From positions 1-61,123 of the forward strand of contig JANNRR010000142.1 in NCBI GenBank assembly GCA_031401675.1: a DNA stretch of 61,123 nucleotides. The letters are read 5' to 3'. The translations under genes were made by a program, and so were the position numbers. Positions within the stretch are counted from its first letter, which is position 1. Each line of letters begins with the position of its first letter. The notes under the pieces were generated by a model, which had not been told where the DNA came from, made no database searches, and saw only the letters and a program-made list of their open reading frames with translations. This DNA is from JANNRR01 sp031401675. Its GTDB lineage: Bacteria; Pseudomonadota; Alphaproteobacteria; Rhodobacterales; Rhodobacteraceae. Shown here in pieces: positions 15,816 to 24,370 of this stretch.

Positions 15816-18270
15816 TCTGCTCAAGACAGCCGACCTTCCGAAGCAGGCGCGTGTCGTGATCATCGGCGGCGGAATTTCCGGCTGTTCGGTCGCCTATCAT
15901 CTGGCGGCGCTGGGGTGGCGGGATGTGGTGCTGCTGGAACGCAAGCAACTGACGTCGGGGACCACCTGGCACGCGGCAGGGCTGATCGGGCAGTTGCGGG
16001 CCACGCTTAACATGACGCGGCTGGCGCGCTATTCGGCCGAGTTGTACCGGCGGCTGGAGGCCGAGACCGGGGTGGCGACGGGCATGCGGCGCAACGGCTC
16101 GATCTCGGTGGCGCTGACCACGGACCGGCATGTCGAGTTGAAGCGGCAGGCGGCGCTGGCGCGGGCCTTCGACATCGAGGTGTCGGAGATTTCCCCGAGC
16201 GATGTCAAGCGCATGTACAGCCATGTGAATGTTGCGGATGTGGTGGGGGCGGTGCATCTGCCCGGTGACGGGCAGTGTGATCCTGCCAACATCGCGCAGG
16301 CTTTGGCCAAGGGGGCGCGGATGCAGGGGGCCGCAATCTTCGAGGGGGTGAAGGTGACGCGGGTGACGCATTCCGGGGGAAGGGTGACCGGGGTGGCGTG
16401 GGACGCGGGCGGCGAGGTCGGGACGATTGCCTGCGATCTGGTGGTGAATTGCGGTGGCATGTGGGGGCGGGATCTGGCGGCCTCGGTCGGGGTGACGCTG
16501 CCGCTGCATGCCTGCGAGCATTTCTACATCGTGACCGAGCCGGTGGCGGGGCTGAGCCAGTTGCCGGTGCTGCGGGTGCCCGATGAATGCGCCTATTACA
16601 AGGAAGATGCCGGCAAGATGATGCTGGGGGCGTTCGAGCCGAAGGCCAAGCCGTGGGGGATGGCGGGGATCCGCGAGGATTTCTGCTTTGACCAGTTGCC
16701 AGAGGATTTCGATCATTTCGAGCCGATCCTGGCGGCGGCGGTGAACCGGATGCCGATGCTGGCGACGGCGGGCATCCATACCTTTTTCAACGGGCCGGAA
16801 AGCTTCACGCCGGACAACCGCTACTATCTGGGCGAGGCGCCGGAACTGGGCGGGTATTGGGTGGCGGCGGGGTACAACTCGATCGGCATCGTGTCGTCTG
16901 GCGGCGCGGGGATGGCGCTGGCGGAATGGATGGACAAGGGGCATCCGCCCTTTGATCTGTGGGACGCCGACATCAGGCGGGCGCAACCGTTCCAGCGCAA
17001 CCGGGCCTATCTGAAGGAGCGGGTCACCGAGACTTTGGGGCTCTTGTATGCCGACCACTATCCGTACCGGCAGGTGGCGACCTCGCGCGGCGTTCGGCGG
17101 TCACCGCTGCACGCGCATCTGGCGGCGCGGGGGGCGGTGTTTGGCGAGATGGCGGGGTGGGAGCGGGCGAACTGGTTCGCGCGTCCGGGGCAGGAGCGGG
17201 ACTACCGCTATGGCTGGGGCCGGCAGAACTGGTTCGACAATCAGCGCGCCGAGCATCTGGCGGTGCGAAATGGTGTGGGGCTCTTTGACATGACCTCGTT
17301 CGGCAAGATCCGGGTCGAGGGGCGCGACGCGCTGACGCTGTTGCAGCGGCTGTGCGGGGCGGATGTGGATGTGGCGACGGGCGGCATCGTTTATACGCAG
17401 ATGCTGAACGACCGGGGCGGGATCGAGAGCGATCTGACGGTGACGCGGCTTGGGGAATGCGCGTTCCTGCTGGTGGTGCCGGGGGCGACGTTGCAGCGCG
17501 ATCTGTCCTGGCTGCGCCGCCATGTCGGCGAGGCGTTCGCGGTGGTGACGGATGTGACGGCGGGCGAGGCGGTGCTGTGCGTGATGGGGCCGAAGGCGCG
17601 GGACCTGCTGACAGATGTTAGCCCGGACGATCTGTCGAACGCCGGTTTTCCCTATGGCACGGCGCGGGAGATCGAGGTGGGGATGGGGATCGCCCGCGCC
17701 CACCGGGTGTCTTACGTGGGCGAGTTGGGGTGGGAGCTGTATGTCTCGACCGACCAGGCAGTCCATGTATTCGAGGCGTTGGCGGCGGCTGGGGCGGCGC
17801 ACGGGTTGACGCTCTGCGGGTTGCACACGCTGGATTCGTGCCGGATCGAGAAGGCGTTCCGGCATTTCGGCCATGACATCACCGATGAGGATCATGTGCT
17901 GGAGGCGGGTTTGGGCTTTGCGGTCAGGACCGCCAAGGGCGATTTCATCGGGCGGGATGCGGTGCTGCACAAGCGCGACGCGGGGCTGAAGCGGCGGATG
18001 GTCCAGTTCCGGCTGACCGATCCGGAGGCGATGCTGTTTCACAACGAGCCGATCCTGCGCGATGGCAGGATCGTGTCGATCGTGACCTCGGGGAATTACG
18101 GCCACCACCTCGGCGGGGCGATCGGGATGGGCTATGTGCCCTGCGCCGGGCAAAGCGCTGAAGAGGTGTTGGCGTCGGATTACGCCGTCGATGTGGCGGG
18201 GCGGATCGTGGCGGCAGAGGTATCGTTGAAACCGATGTATGATCCGGGCGCGGCGCGGGTCAGGATGTGA
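15808..18270 (+). CDS. Second dimethylglycine/sarcosine dehydrogenase-like flavoprotein
   Basis: 820 aa, same layout as the protein at 12169: FAD domain (VVIIGGGISGCSVAYHLAAL), LTSGTTWHAAG with His55 at the covalent-flavin position, then GcvT and GcvT C-terminal domains (LCVMGPKARDLL; VSYVGELGWELY; KAFRHFGHDITDEDHVLEAGLGF). The two proteins are clearly paralogous but well diverged. One may act on dimethylglycine and the other on sarcosine or another N-methyl compound. It is translationally coupled to the MDR oxidoreductase. A large inverted repeat follows the stop. Confidence 0.88.
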   Translation: MTDLLKTADLPKQARVVIIGGGISGCSVAYHLAALGWRDVVLLERKQLTSGTTWHAAGLIGQLRATLNMTRLARYSAELYRRLEAETGVATGMRRNGSISVALTTDRHVELKRQAALARAFDIEVSEISPSDVKRMYSHVNVADVVGAVHLPGDGQCDPANIAQALAKGARMQGAAIFEGVKVTRVTHSGGRVTGVAWDAGGEVGTIACDLVVNCGGMWGRDLAASVGVTLPLHACEHFYIVTEPVAGLSQLPVLRVPDECAYYKEDAGKMMLGAFEPKAKPWGMAGIREDFCFDQLPEDFDHFEPILAAAVNRMPMLATAGIHTFFNGPESFTPDNRYYLGEAPELGGYWVAAGYNSIGIVSSGGAGMALAEWMDKGHPPFDLWDADIRRAQPFQRNRAYLKERVTETLGLLYADHYPYRQVATSRGVRRSPLHAHLAARGAVFGEMAGWERANWFARPGQERDYRYGWGRQNWFDNQRAEHLAVRNGVGLFDMTSFGKIRVEGRDALTLLQRLCGADVDVATGGIVYTQMLNDRGGIESDLTVTRLGECAFLLVVPGATLQRDLSWLRRHVGEAFAVVTDVTAGEAVLCVMGPKARDLLTDVSPDDLSNAGFPYGTAREIEVGMGIARAHRVSYVGELGWELYVSTDQAVHVFEALAAAGAAHGLTLCGLHTLDSCRIEKAFRHFGHDITDEDHVLEAGLGFAVRTAKGDFIGRDAVLHKRDAGLKRRMVQFRLTDPEAMLFHNEPILRDGRIVSIVTSGNYGHHLGGAIGMGYVPCAGQSAEEVLASDYAVDVAGRIVAAEVSLKPMYDPGAARVRM

Positions 18271-18272
18271 TG

Positions 18273-18364
18273 TTTCTTTGTTCCTCAAATATCCGCGTCG
18301 GAGACACTGAAGGTTTCGCCCTTTGGGCGAGCGCTCCGCGCGGGGATACTTGAGGAACAAAGCA
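18273..18364. repeat. Paired family A repeats forming a 92-bp imperfect palindrome
   Basis: The left arm (18273-18303, TTTCTTTGTTCCTCAAATAT then CCGCGTCGGAG) is nearly the reverse complement of the right arm (18332-18364, GCTCCGCGCGGGGATACTTG then AGGAACAAAGC). A smaller hairpin, CGCCC-TTT-GGGCG, sits in the middle. It fills most of the 111-base gap between two same-strand genes and could act as a terminator or RNA-stability element. The size and terminal symmetry are also MITE-like. Confidence 0.75.
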
Positions 18365-18381
18365 TAGCAGGGAGATGTCGA

Positions 18382-19224
18382 ATGAACCTGGCAGCACGGC
18401 ATCAGCGGTTCTGGGATCTGCATCAGGCGGGGTGTTTCGTGATGCCCAACCCGTGGGACCGCGGGACGGCGCGGATGATGGCGGCGATGGGGGCAGTGGC
18501 GCTGGGCACCAGTTCGGCAGCGCATGCGTTCGTGATGGGGCGGGCCGATCTGGGCGGGGTCAGCCGCGACGAGGCGCTGGCGCATGCGGCCGATCTGCTG
18601 GGGGCGACCGGGTTGCCGCTGTCGGGGGATTTCGAGAACGGCTTTGCCGACGCGCCGGACGCGGTGGCCGAAACGGTGCGGCTGGCAGGCGAGGTCGGGC
18701 TTTCCGGTTGTTCGATCGAGGATACCATGCCGGTGTCCGGGGCGCCGGCCTATGATTTCGCGCTGGCGCTGGAGCGGGTACGGGCGGCGGTGGGCGCGGC
18801 GCGGGGCCTGGGGCGGCCGTTCGTGCTGTGTGCGCGGGCAGATGGGGTGATGAACGGGGTCTATGATCTGGCGGAGGGTATCCGGCGGTTGCAGGCGTTC
18901 GAGGCGGCGGGGGCGGATCTGTTGTATCTGCCGGTGCCGCCGGGGCGGTCGGAACTGGCACGCGTGCTGGCGGCGGTGACCAAGCCGGTGAATGCGCTGG
19001 CGGCGGGGCCGCTGCGGGCCTTGGGTGTGGCCGAACTGGCGGCGATGGGGGTGCGGCGCATTTCGCTCGGCAGTCAGGTGGCGCGGGTGGCGCACGGGGC
19101 AGTGCGGGGGGCGCTGGCGGCGATGCTGGGCGTGGGATCGTTTCAGCCGCTGATCGACGGAGCGGCAGCGGGGGGCGAGATCGATGTCCTGCTGGCCAGG
19201 GGGGCGGCTGACGCAGGTCGCTGA
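18382..19224 (+). CDS. Isocitrate lyase/PEP mutase-family protein
   Basis: 280 aa, usual for the PEP mutase/methylisocitrate lyase-like branch. Recognisable segments are VMPNPWDRGTARMMAAMGAVALGTSSAA near the start, GDFENGFADAPD (metal-binding acidic residues, about 81-92), GCSIEDT (about 112-118) and ARADGV (about 152-157). The K-K-C-G-H signature of true isocitrate lyases is absent. Family members cleave or form C-C or P-C bonds of 2-oxo/2-hydroxy acids; the substrate here is unknown. GGGAG lies 9 bases before the ATG. The genes on either side are for N-methyl amine metabolism. Confidence 0.85.
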   Translation: MNLAARHQRFWDLHQAGCFVMPNPWDRGTARMMAAMGAVALGTSSAAHAFVMGRADLGGVSRDEALAHAADLLGATGLPLSGDFENGFADAPDAVAETVRLAGEVGLSGCSIEDTMPVSGAPAYDFALALERVRAAVGAARGLGRPFVLCARADGVMNGVYDLAEGIRRLQAFEAAGADLLYLPVPPGRSELARVLAAVTKPVNALAAGPLRALGVAELAAMGVRRISLGSQVARVAHGAVRGALAAMLGVGSFQPLIDGAAAGGEIDVLLARGAADAGR

Positions 19225-19251
19225 CGCCGGTCGGGGCGGGCGGCGAAGCCG

Positions 19252-19284
19252 GTGCCTCCGGCGGGGATATTTGGGAAAAGAAGA
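19252..19284 (+). repeat. Dispersed intergenic repeat, family A, between PEP mutase-like and mttB-like genes
   Basis: GTGCCTCCGGCGGGGATATT then TGGGAAAAGAAGAGG, 27 bases after a stop codon and in the gene's orientation. GCCGG-TGCCT-CCGGC is the hairpin. Confidence 0.75.
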
Positions 19285-19320
19285 GGGGCGCGGGGCGCTT
19301 CCGGTTCGAGGAGATCGGCG

Positions 19321-20877
19321 ATGATACTGGACATACCGGCGACGGAAGTGCGGGGCGGCGGGCGGCGGTCTGGCGGGCGGGCGGCACGGGTGGCGGTGCG
19401 GTCGGTGCCGCTGAGCGCCGAAAAGCGGCCGCTGCGGGCCGGGATGAGCGGCGGGCAGTACAATCCGCTGTCGCAGGCCGATGTGCTGCGCATTCACGAG
19501 GCGGCGATGCAGGCGCTGGAAGAGATCGGGCTGGCGGATGCGCCGGCCTCGGGCGTGGCGATATTGACCGGGGCCGGGGCGGTGCAGGGGGCGGACGGGC
19601 GCATCCGGTTTCCGCGCGCTTTGGTCGAGGACATGCTGGCTGTGGCGGGCCGCGACATCACATTGTTTGGCCGCGAGGAAAAGCATGATCTGCATCTGTC
19701 GGGTGCCCGCGTGCATTTCGGCACCGCAGGGGCGGCGGTGCATGTGGTCGATGTCGAAAAGCGGGCCTACCGCGATGCGACGGCGGCGGATCTGTACATG
19801 GCGGCCAAGCTGACGCACGAGCTGGACAACGTGCATTTCTTCCAGCGCGCGATGGTGTGCCGCGATGTGCTCGACAATTTCGACATGGACGTGAACACGC
19901 TTTATGCCTGTGCCTCGGGGACCACCAAGCATGTCGGCACCTCGTTTTCGGAACCGGCGCATGTGGCGGGGTGTTTCGAGTTGCTGCACATGATTGCCGG
20001 CGGCGAGGACAAATGGCGGGAACGGCCGTTCGTGTCGAACTCCAACTGCTTCGTGGTGCCGCCGATGAAGTTTGCCGAGGAGTCGTGCCGCACCATGGAA
20101 ATGTGCGTGCGGGCGGGGATGCCGGTGCTGCTCTTGAGTGCGGGGCAGGCCGGGGCGACGGCACCGGCACCGTTGGCCACGGCCATCGTGCAGGCGGTGG
20201 CCGAATGTCTGGCGGGCGTGGTCTATGTGAACGCCATGAGCCCCGGATTTCCGGCGATTTTCGGGACCTGGCCGTTCGTGTCGGACCTGCGGACCGGGGC
20301 GATGTCTGGCGGGTCGGGCGAGCAGGCGCTGCTGACGGCGGGCTGCGCGCAGATGCACCGGTTCTATGGCCTGCCGGGCGGGGCGGCGGCGGGCATCGCC
20401 GATGCCAAGCTGCCCGACATGCAGGCCGGGTGGGAGCAGGCCATTTCCAACGTGATGGCCGGGCTGGCCGGGCTGAACATGGTGTACGAATCGGTGGGCA
20501 TGCATGCCAGCCTGATGGGGTTCTGCATGGAATCGCTGGTGCTGGGCGATGACATGCTGGGGCAGGTGTTGCGCTGCGTGAAGGGGATTGATGTGTCGGA
20601 CGAGAGTCTGAGCCTGGATGCGATGAAGGCGGTTTGCATGGGCGGGCCGGGGCACTATCTGGGGCATGATCAGACGCTGAGCCTGATGCAGACCGAATAC
20701 ATCTATCCGGTGGTGGCGGATCGATCGACCCCGAAGCTGTGGGTGGAAATGGGCTCGCCCGATCTGATACAGCAGGCCATCATGCGCAAGAACAGGATTT
20801 TGGCCGAGGGGTCGTGGCCGAAGATTGCGCCGGATGTCGATGCGGCGGTGCGGGCGAAGTTTCGCATTCACTTCTGA
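19321..20877 (+). CDS. Trimethylamine methyltransferase (MttB)-family protein, non-pyrrolysine
   Basis: 518 aa from the ATG at 19321 (MILDIPATEV); the upstream open part of the frame is the family A repeat. It is an MttB-family TIM barrel (COG5598 type): LSQADVLRIHEAAMQALEEIG near the start, GTTKHVGTSFSEP, FVSNSNCFVVPPM, SAGQAGATAPAPLA, and QTEYIYPVVADR near the end. No in-frame TAG occurs, so there is no pyrrolysine; non-Pyl members such as MtgB demethylate glycine betaine or other quaternary amines and pass the methyl group to a corrinoid protein. No corrinoid gene is adjacent; the only one in the window is at 36715. By context a betaine-type substrate is likely, but unproven. Confidence 0.88.
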   Translation: MILDIPATEVRGGGRRSGGRAARVAVRSVPLSAEKRPLRAGMSGGQYNPLSQADVLRIHEAAMQALEEIGLADAPASGVAILTGAGAVQGADGRIRFPRALVEDMLAVAGRDITLFGREEKHDLHLSGARVHFGTAGAAVHVVDVEKRAYRDATAADLYMAAKLTHELDNVHFFQRAMVCRDVLDNFDMDVNTLYACASGTTKHVGTSFSEPAHVAGCFELLHMIAGGEDKWRERPFVSNSNCFVVPPMKFAEESCRTMEMCVRAGMPVLLLSAGQAGATAPAPLATAIVQAVAECLAGVVYVNAMSPGFPAIFGTWPFVSDLRTGAMSGGSGEQALLTAGCAQMHRFYGLPGGAAAGIADAKLPDMQAGWEQAISNVMAGLAGLNMVYESVGMHASLMGFCMESLVLGDDMLGQVLRCVKGIDVSDESLSLDAMKAVCMGGPGHYLGHDQTLSLMQTEYIYPVVADRSTPKLWVEMGSPDLIQQAIMRKNRILAEGSWPKIAPDVDAAVRAKFRIHF

Positions 20878-20932
20878 CGGGGCCATCGGCTATTGCGGTC
20901 CGGCAGTCGCGCGTCGTTGGTTTTTTTTGACA

Positions 20933-20951
20933 GGTGAAATGTACTTTCACC
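20933..20951. promoter_or_regulatory. 19-bp palindromic operator candidate before the sugar-acid operon
   Basis: GGTGAAATGTACTTTCACC is a perfect 7-bp inverted repeat around TGTAC, 43 bases before the first gene of the operon and just after a run of eight Ts. Its symmetry and size suit a GntR- or LacI-type repressor site. No such regulator gene is next to it, so the cognate regulator must be elsewhere. Confidence 0.6.
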
Positions 20952-20994
20952 GTGTCGGGAATCCCGGTAGGAACCGGCGGCAGGGAGGACGACC

Positions 20995-21978
20995 ATGACC
21001 AAAGCGCCCCTGACGGCCCGCTATGCCACGCGGCTGAACTCGTTCGCATCGGGGCACGAGGCGGTCTGGGGACGCAAGCCGACGGTGGCCGAGATGCTGG
21101 TGCGGGCGGGAACGGTGCGCGGGCTCGGCCATCTGGATCTGAATTACCCGGACCATCTGGCGGCACCGAACGACATCGTGGCGGCGGCGCGCGATCAGGG
21201 GTTGCAGATCAATGGTCTGGCGATGCGCTATTATTCCGATCCGGGGTTCCGGCGCGGCGCCTTCAGCAATCCCGATGCCGCGGTGCGGCGGGCGGCGATC
21301 GATCTGACCAGGCGCGGCATCGATGCCTGTGGCGCGGCCGGGATCGGGTTGATGACGCTGTGGCTGGGGCAGGACGGCTTTGACGTGCCGTTTCAGGCCG
21401 ATTATGCGCAACTGTGGGAATGGGAAGTGGCCGGCATCCGCGAGGTGGCGGCGCACGATCCGGCCATCGATATCTCGATCGAATACAAGCCGGACGAGCC
21501 GCGGGCCTATGCGCTGCTGCGCGATGCCGCGACCACCCTGCTGGCGATCGACGAGGCCGGCTGCGGCAATCTGGGGGTGACGCTGGATTTTGCGCACATG
21601 CTTTATGCCGGCGAGATGCCGGCGGCGGCGGCGGCGCTGGTGGCGCGGCGATCCCGTGTGCTGGGCGTGCATCTGAACGACGGCTACGGGCGGCGCGATG
21701 ACGGGGTGATGGTCGGCGCGGTGCATGCGGTGCAGACGGTGGAGATTCTGCGCCAGATCCGGCGCGATGGCTACGGCGGCGTGATCTATTTCGACACGTT
21801 CCCCGATCTGACGGGTCTTGACCCGGTGGCGGAATGCGAGGCGAATATCGCGACGGTCGAAGCGATGCTGGCGGCGGTGGCGCGGATCGATGCCGACAAT
21901 GCTCTGGGTGCGGCGCAGGCGGCACAGGACGCGGTGGCTTCGGTGCGGCATGTGCAGCGGCTGCTGCGGGGGGTGTGA
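20995..21978 (+). CDS. Sugar phosphate isomerase/epimerase-like TIM-barrel protein
   Basis: 327 aa, AP-endonuclease-2/xylose isomerase-like fold. Metal-site candidates are Glu in ISIEYKPDEP (about 164), Asp-His in VTLDFAHML (about 199-202), His-Asn in LGVHLNDGYG and Asp-Asp in GRRDDGVMVGAVH. GGGAGG precedes the ATG. The stop overlaps the next start as TGATG, opening a tightly packed operon of this gene, uxaA-N, uxaA-C, an SDR and a FAH-type enzyme. It probably isomerises or epimerises the sugar or sugar acid that enters this pathway; which sugar cannot be told. Confidence 0.82.
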   Translation: MTKAPLTARYATRLNSFASGHEAVWGRKPTVAEMLVRAGTVRGLGHLDLNYPDHLAAPNDIVAAARDQGLQINGLAMRYYSDPGFRRGAFSNPDAAVRRAAIDLTRRGIDACGAAGIGLMTLWLGQDGFDVPFQADYAQLWEWEVAGIREVAAHDPAIDISIEYKPDEPRAYALLRDAATTLLAIDEAGCGNLGVTLDFAHMLYAGEMPAAAAALVARRSRVLGVHLNDGYGRRDDGVMVGAVHAVQTVEILRQIRRDGYGGVIYFDTFPDLTGLDPVAECEANIATVEAMLAAVARIDADNALGAAQAAQDAVASVRHVQRLLRGV

Positions 21979-22301
21979 TGTTTGCCAACGATCCGAGGTT
22001 GCTTCTGCTGTCGCCCGGCGACACGGTGTTCGTGCTGCGCGACGCGGTCGAGGCGGGCGAGTTGATTGTGGTCGAGGGCCGGGCGGTGCAGATCGGCGAA
22101 CGGCTGGGGCTGGGGCACAAGATCGCCCGGGCGGCCGTGGCCAACGGCGACCGGGTGATCAAGTACGGTGCGCCGATCGGCCGGGCGACGCAGGCGATTG
22201 CGGTCGGCGATCATGTTCATACCCACAATCTGGCAAGCGACTATACCGCGACCCATACCCTGCAGGCGGCGCAGGCGGCCTTTGACGCGGGGAGGGCCTG
22301 A
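21978..22301 (+). CDS. UxaA-type dehydratase, small subunit (SAF domain)
   Basis: 107 aa. This is the N-terminal SAF domain of altronate/galactarate-type dehydratases as a separate protein: LSPGDTVFVLRDAVEAGE near the start, GLGHKIA and the conserved Gly-rich loop, then YGAPIGRATQAIAVGDHVHTHNL, whose last His-rich part joins the active site. It overlaps the genes on both sides by TGATG, so equal production with the large subunit is expected. The start at 21978 is fixed by that overlap. Confidence 0.88.
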   Translation: MFANDPRLLLLSPGDTVFVLRDAVEAGELIVVEGRAVQIGERLGLGHKIARAAVANGDRVIKYGAPIGRATQAIAVGDHVHTHNLASDYTATHTLQAAQAAFDAGRA

Positions 22302-23509
22302 TGCGGGGCTGGCAGCGCAGTGACGGGCGCAAGGGCATCCGCAATCTGGTGGCGGTGGCCTATCTGGTGGAATGCGCGCATCATGTGGCGCGCCAGATCG
22401 TGGCGGGGGTGGCAGACGGCGGGGCGGACGCTGCCGATCACGCGGCGCATCTGATCGGGTTTCCGGGATGTTTTCCGAACCCCTATGCGCAGAAGATGAT
22501 GGAGCGGCTGTGCACGCATCCGAATGTCGGGGCGGTGCTGCTGGTCAGTTTAGGCTGCGAAAGTTTCAACCGCTACCAGCTGGAACAGGTGGTCCGGGCC
22601 AGCGGCCGGGCGGTGCGGACGCTGGTGATCCAGAACGACGGCGGCACCCGCAGCACGATCGCGGCCGGACGGGACTGGGTAAGCGAACAATCATTAGTTC
22701 TGGCCGCAATGCCGACGGTGCCGATGCAGCTGTCGGAGCTGATCGTCGGCACCGTCTGCGGCGGCTCGGACGGCACCTCGGGCATCACCGGCAATCCGGC
22801 GGCGGGGATCGCGTTCGACAAGCTGGTGGCGGCGGGGGCGGCCTGCATTTTCGAGGAAACCGGCGAACTGATCGGCTGCGAGGACATCATGGCCGAACGT
22901 GCGGTGACGCCGGAACTGGGCGAGGTGCTGCGGGCATCGGTGGCCAAGGCGGCGGTTTACTACGCGACGCTGGGATATGGCTCGTTTGCCGCCGGGAACG
23001 CCGAGGGCGGGCTGACCACCATCGAGGAAAAATCGCTGGGGGCCTACATGAAATCCGGGCAGAGCCCGATTTCCGGGCTGATCAAGCCGGGGGACATTCC
23101 ACCGAAGGGAGGGCTGTATCTGATGGACGTGGTGCCGGACGGCGAGGTGCGGTTCGGCTTTCCCAACATTTCGGACAATGCCGAGATCGTCGAGATGATG
23201 GCGTCGGGGGCGCATCTGACGCTGTTCGTCACCGGGCGCGGCTCGGTGGTGGGCTCGGCGATAGCGCCGGTGATAAAGATCGCGGCCAATCCGCACATGT
23301 TTGCGCGGCTGAGCGAGGATATGGATGTGAACGCCGGCCGGGTGCTGCAGGGCGAGGCGACGCTGGAGGAGGTCGGGCAGGAAATCTTCGATCTGGTGCT
23401 GGCGCTGGCTTCGGGGCAGCCGTCGAAGTCGGAAGAGCTGGGCCATACCGAGTTCATCCTGACCTACAAAAGCTTCGAGCCGATCGGGCCGGCCTGTCTG
23501 CCGGTGTGA
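22301..23509 (+). CDS. UxaA-type dehydratase, large subunit
   Basis: 402 aa catalytic part of the UxaA (altronate dehydratase) family: GWQRSDGRKGIRN at the start, IGFPGCFPNPYAQKMMERL, VLLVSLGCESFN, VCGGSDGTSGITGNPAAG (Fe-binding/active-site region, about 148-165) and FVTGRGSVVGSAIAPVIKI. These Fe2+-dependent enzymes dehydrate sugar acids to 2-keto-3-deoxy acids. Split small and large subunits are known in the family. With the SDR and FAH-type genes behind it, the product would be oxidised to a 2,4-diketo acid and then hydrolysed. The substrate could be a six- or five-carbon sugar acid; not decidable here. Confidence 0.88.
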   Translation: MRGWQRSDGRKGIRNLVAVAYLVECAHHVARQIVAGVADGGADAADHAAHLIGFPGCFPNPYAQKMMERLCTHPNVGAVLLVSLGCESFNRYQLEQVVRASGRAVRTLVIQNDGGTRSTIAAGRDWVSEQSLVLAAMPTVPMQLSELIVGTVCGGSDGTSGITGNPAAGIAFDKLVAAGAACIFEETGELIGCEDIMAERAVTPELGEVLRASVAKAAVYYATLGYGSFAAGNAEGGLTTIEEKSLGAYMKSGQSPISGLIKPGDIPPKGGLYLMDVVPDGEVRFGFPNISDNAEIVEMMASGAHLTLFVTGRGSVVGSAIAPVIKIAANPHMFARLSEDMDVNAGRVLQGEATLEEVGQEIFDLVLALASGQPSKSEELGHTEFILTYKSFEPIGPACLPV

Positions 23510-23530
23510 CCGGTGCGGGGGAGCGGGCAG

Positions 23531-23558
23531 GCCGGAGCCTCCGGCGGGGATATTTGAG
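23531..23558 (+). repeat. Dispersed intergenic repeat, family A, after uxaA
   Basis: GCCGGAGCCTCCGGCGGGGA followed by TATTTGAG, with the GCCGG-AGCCT-CCGGC hairpin intact. Just behind it, at about 23568-23603, a 16-bp unit (GCGGGCCRGAAAGACT) is repeated twice. Confidence 0.75.
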
Positions 23559-23620
23559 CCGGAATGAATGCGGGCCAGAAAGACTGCGGGCCGGAAAGAC
23601 TGCGGAAAGGAACGGGTGGG

Positions 23621-24358
23621 ATGACGGGACGATTGCACGGCAAGAGCTGTCTGGTGACGGCGGCGGGACAGGGGATCGGGCGGGCGACGGTGCTGATGAT
23701 GGCGCGTGAAGGCGCACGGGTGGTGGGCACCGACATCAACGCGGCGGCGCTGGCAGACCTGGCGGCGGCGGGGATCGAGACCCGGGTTCTGGACGTGCTG
23801 CAGCCGGAGGCGATTGCCGCAGCGGCGGCGGCGCATGATCCGGATGTGCTGTTCAACTGCGCCGGGTTCGTGGCCTCGGGGACCATTCTGGAGTGCGACG
23901 AGGCGCAATGGGCGTTTTCGGTCGATCTGAACATGACGGCGATGTACCGGATGTGCCGGGCGTTCCTGCCGGGGATGATCGGGCGCGGCGGCGGCGTGGT
24001 GATCAACATGGCCTCGGTCGCGTCCTCGGTGATCGCGGCCCCGGGCCGGTTCGTCTATGGCGCGACCAAGGCCGGGGTGATCGGCATGACCAAGAGCATT
24101 GCCGCCGATTTCGTGGGCCGGGGCATCCGGGCGCATGCGATCTGCCCCGGGACAGTGGAGAGCCCGTCGCTGGATCAGCGGCTGCAGGCCACGGGCGACT
24201 ATGCAGCGGCGAAGGCGGCGTTCATCGCGCGCCAGCCGATCGGGCGGATCGGCAGGCCCGAGGAGATTGCGGCCCTGGTGGTCTATCTGGCGTCGGAAGA
24301 GGCGGCCTATAGCACTGGCGGCGTGCATGTGATTGATGGCGGATGGTCGAATGTTTGA
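23621..24358 (+). CDS. Short-chain dehydrogenase/reductase of a sugar-acid pathway
   Basis: 245 aa from the ATG at 23621 (MTGRLHGKSCLVTAAGQGIG) with AAAGGAA before it. Classical SDR marks are present: TAAGQGIG cofactor loop, NCAG at about 83-86, catalytic Ser in NMASVASS, YGATK (Tyr and Lys), CPGTVESPS and the C-terminal IDGGWSNV. VVGTDINAA, with an acidic residue after the second strand, suggests NAD. Between a sugar-acid dehydratase and a FAH-family hydrolase it resembles 2-keto-3-deoxy-L-fuconate or -rhamnonate dehydrogenases, which make the 2,4-diketo acid. Substrate inferred from the neighbours. Confidence 0.85.
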   Translation: MTGRLHGKSCLVTAAGQGIGRATVLMMAREGARVVGTDINAAALADLAAAGIETRVLDVLQPEAIAAAAAAHDPDVLFNCAGFVASGTILECDEAQWAFSVDLNMTAMYRMCRAFLPGMIGRGGGVVINMASVASSVIAAPGRFVYGATKAGVIGMTKSIAADFVGRGIRAHAICPGTVESPSLDQRLQATGDYAAAKAAFIARQPIGRIGRPEEIAALVVYLASEEAAYSTGGVHVIDGGWSNV

Positions 24359-24370
24359 GGAGGGGCGGCA

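Noticed and set aside
18273..18364. Terminal inverted repeats of an insertion sequence
   Set aside because: Only ~28 bases separate the arms, there is no transposase and no target duplication is visible; it is treated as a palindromic repeat element instead.
19321..20877. Pyrrolysine-containing trimethylamine methyltransferase
   Set aside because: No in-frame TAG occurs within the gene, and no pyl genes are in the window.
17101..20886. A 1261-codon open frame on the minus strand opposite the flavoprotein, PEP mutase and mttB-like genes
   Set aside because: It is an antisense shadow: the + strand genes have clear domains, while this frame gives only Arg/His/Pro-rich low-complexity protein, as is normal opposite GC-rich genes. 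The same applies to long antisense frames at 7940-10030, 12325-14058, 22694-25114, 29449-31692 and 46559-49165.
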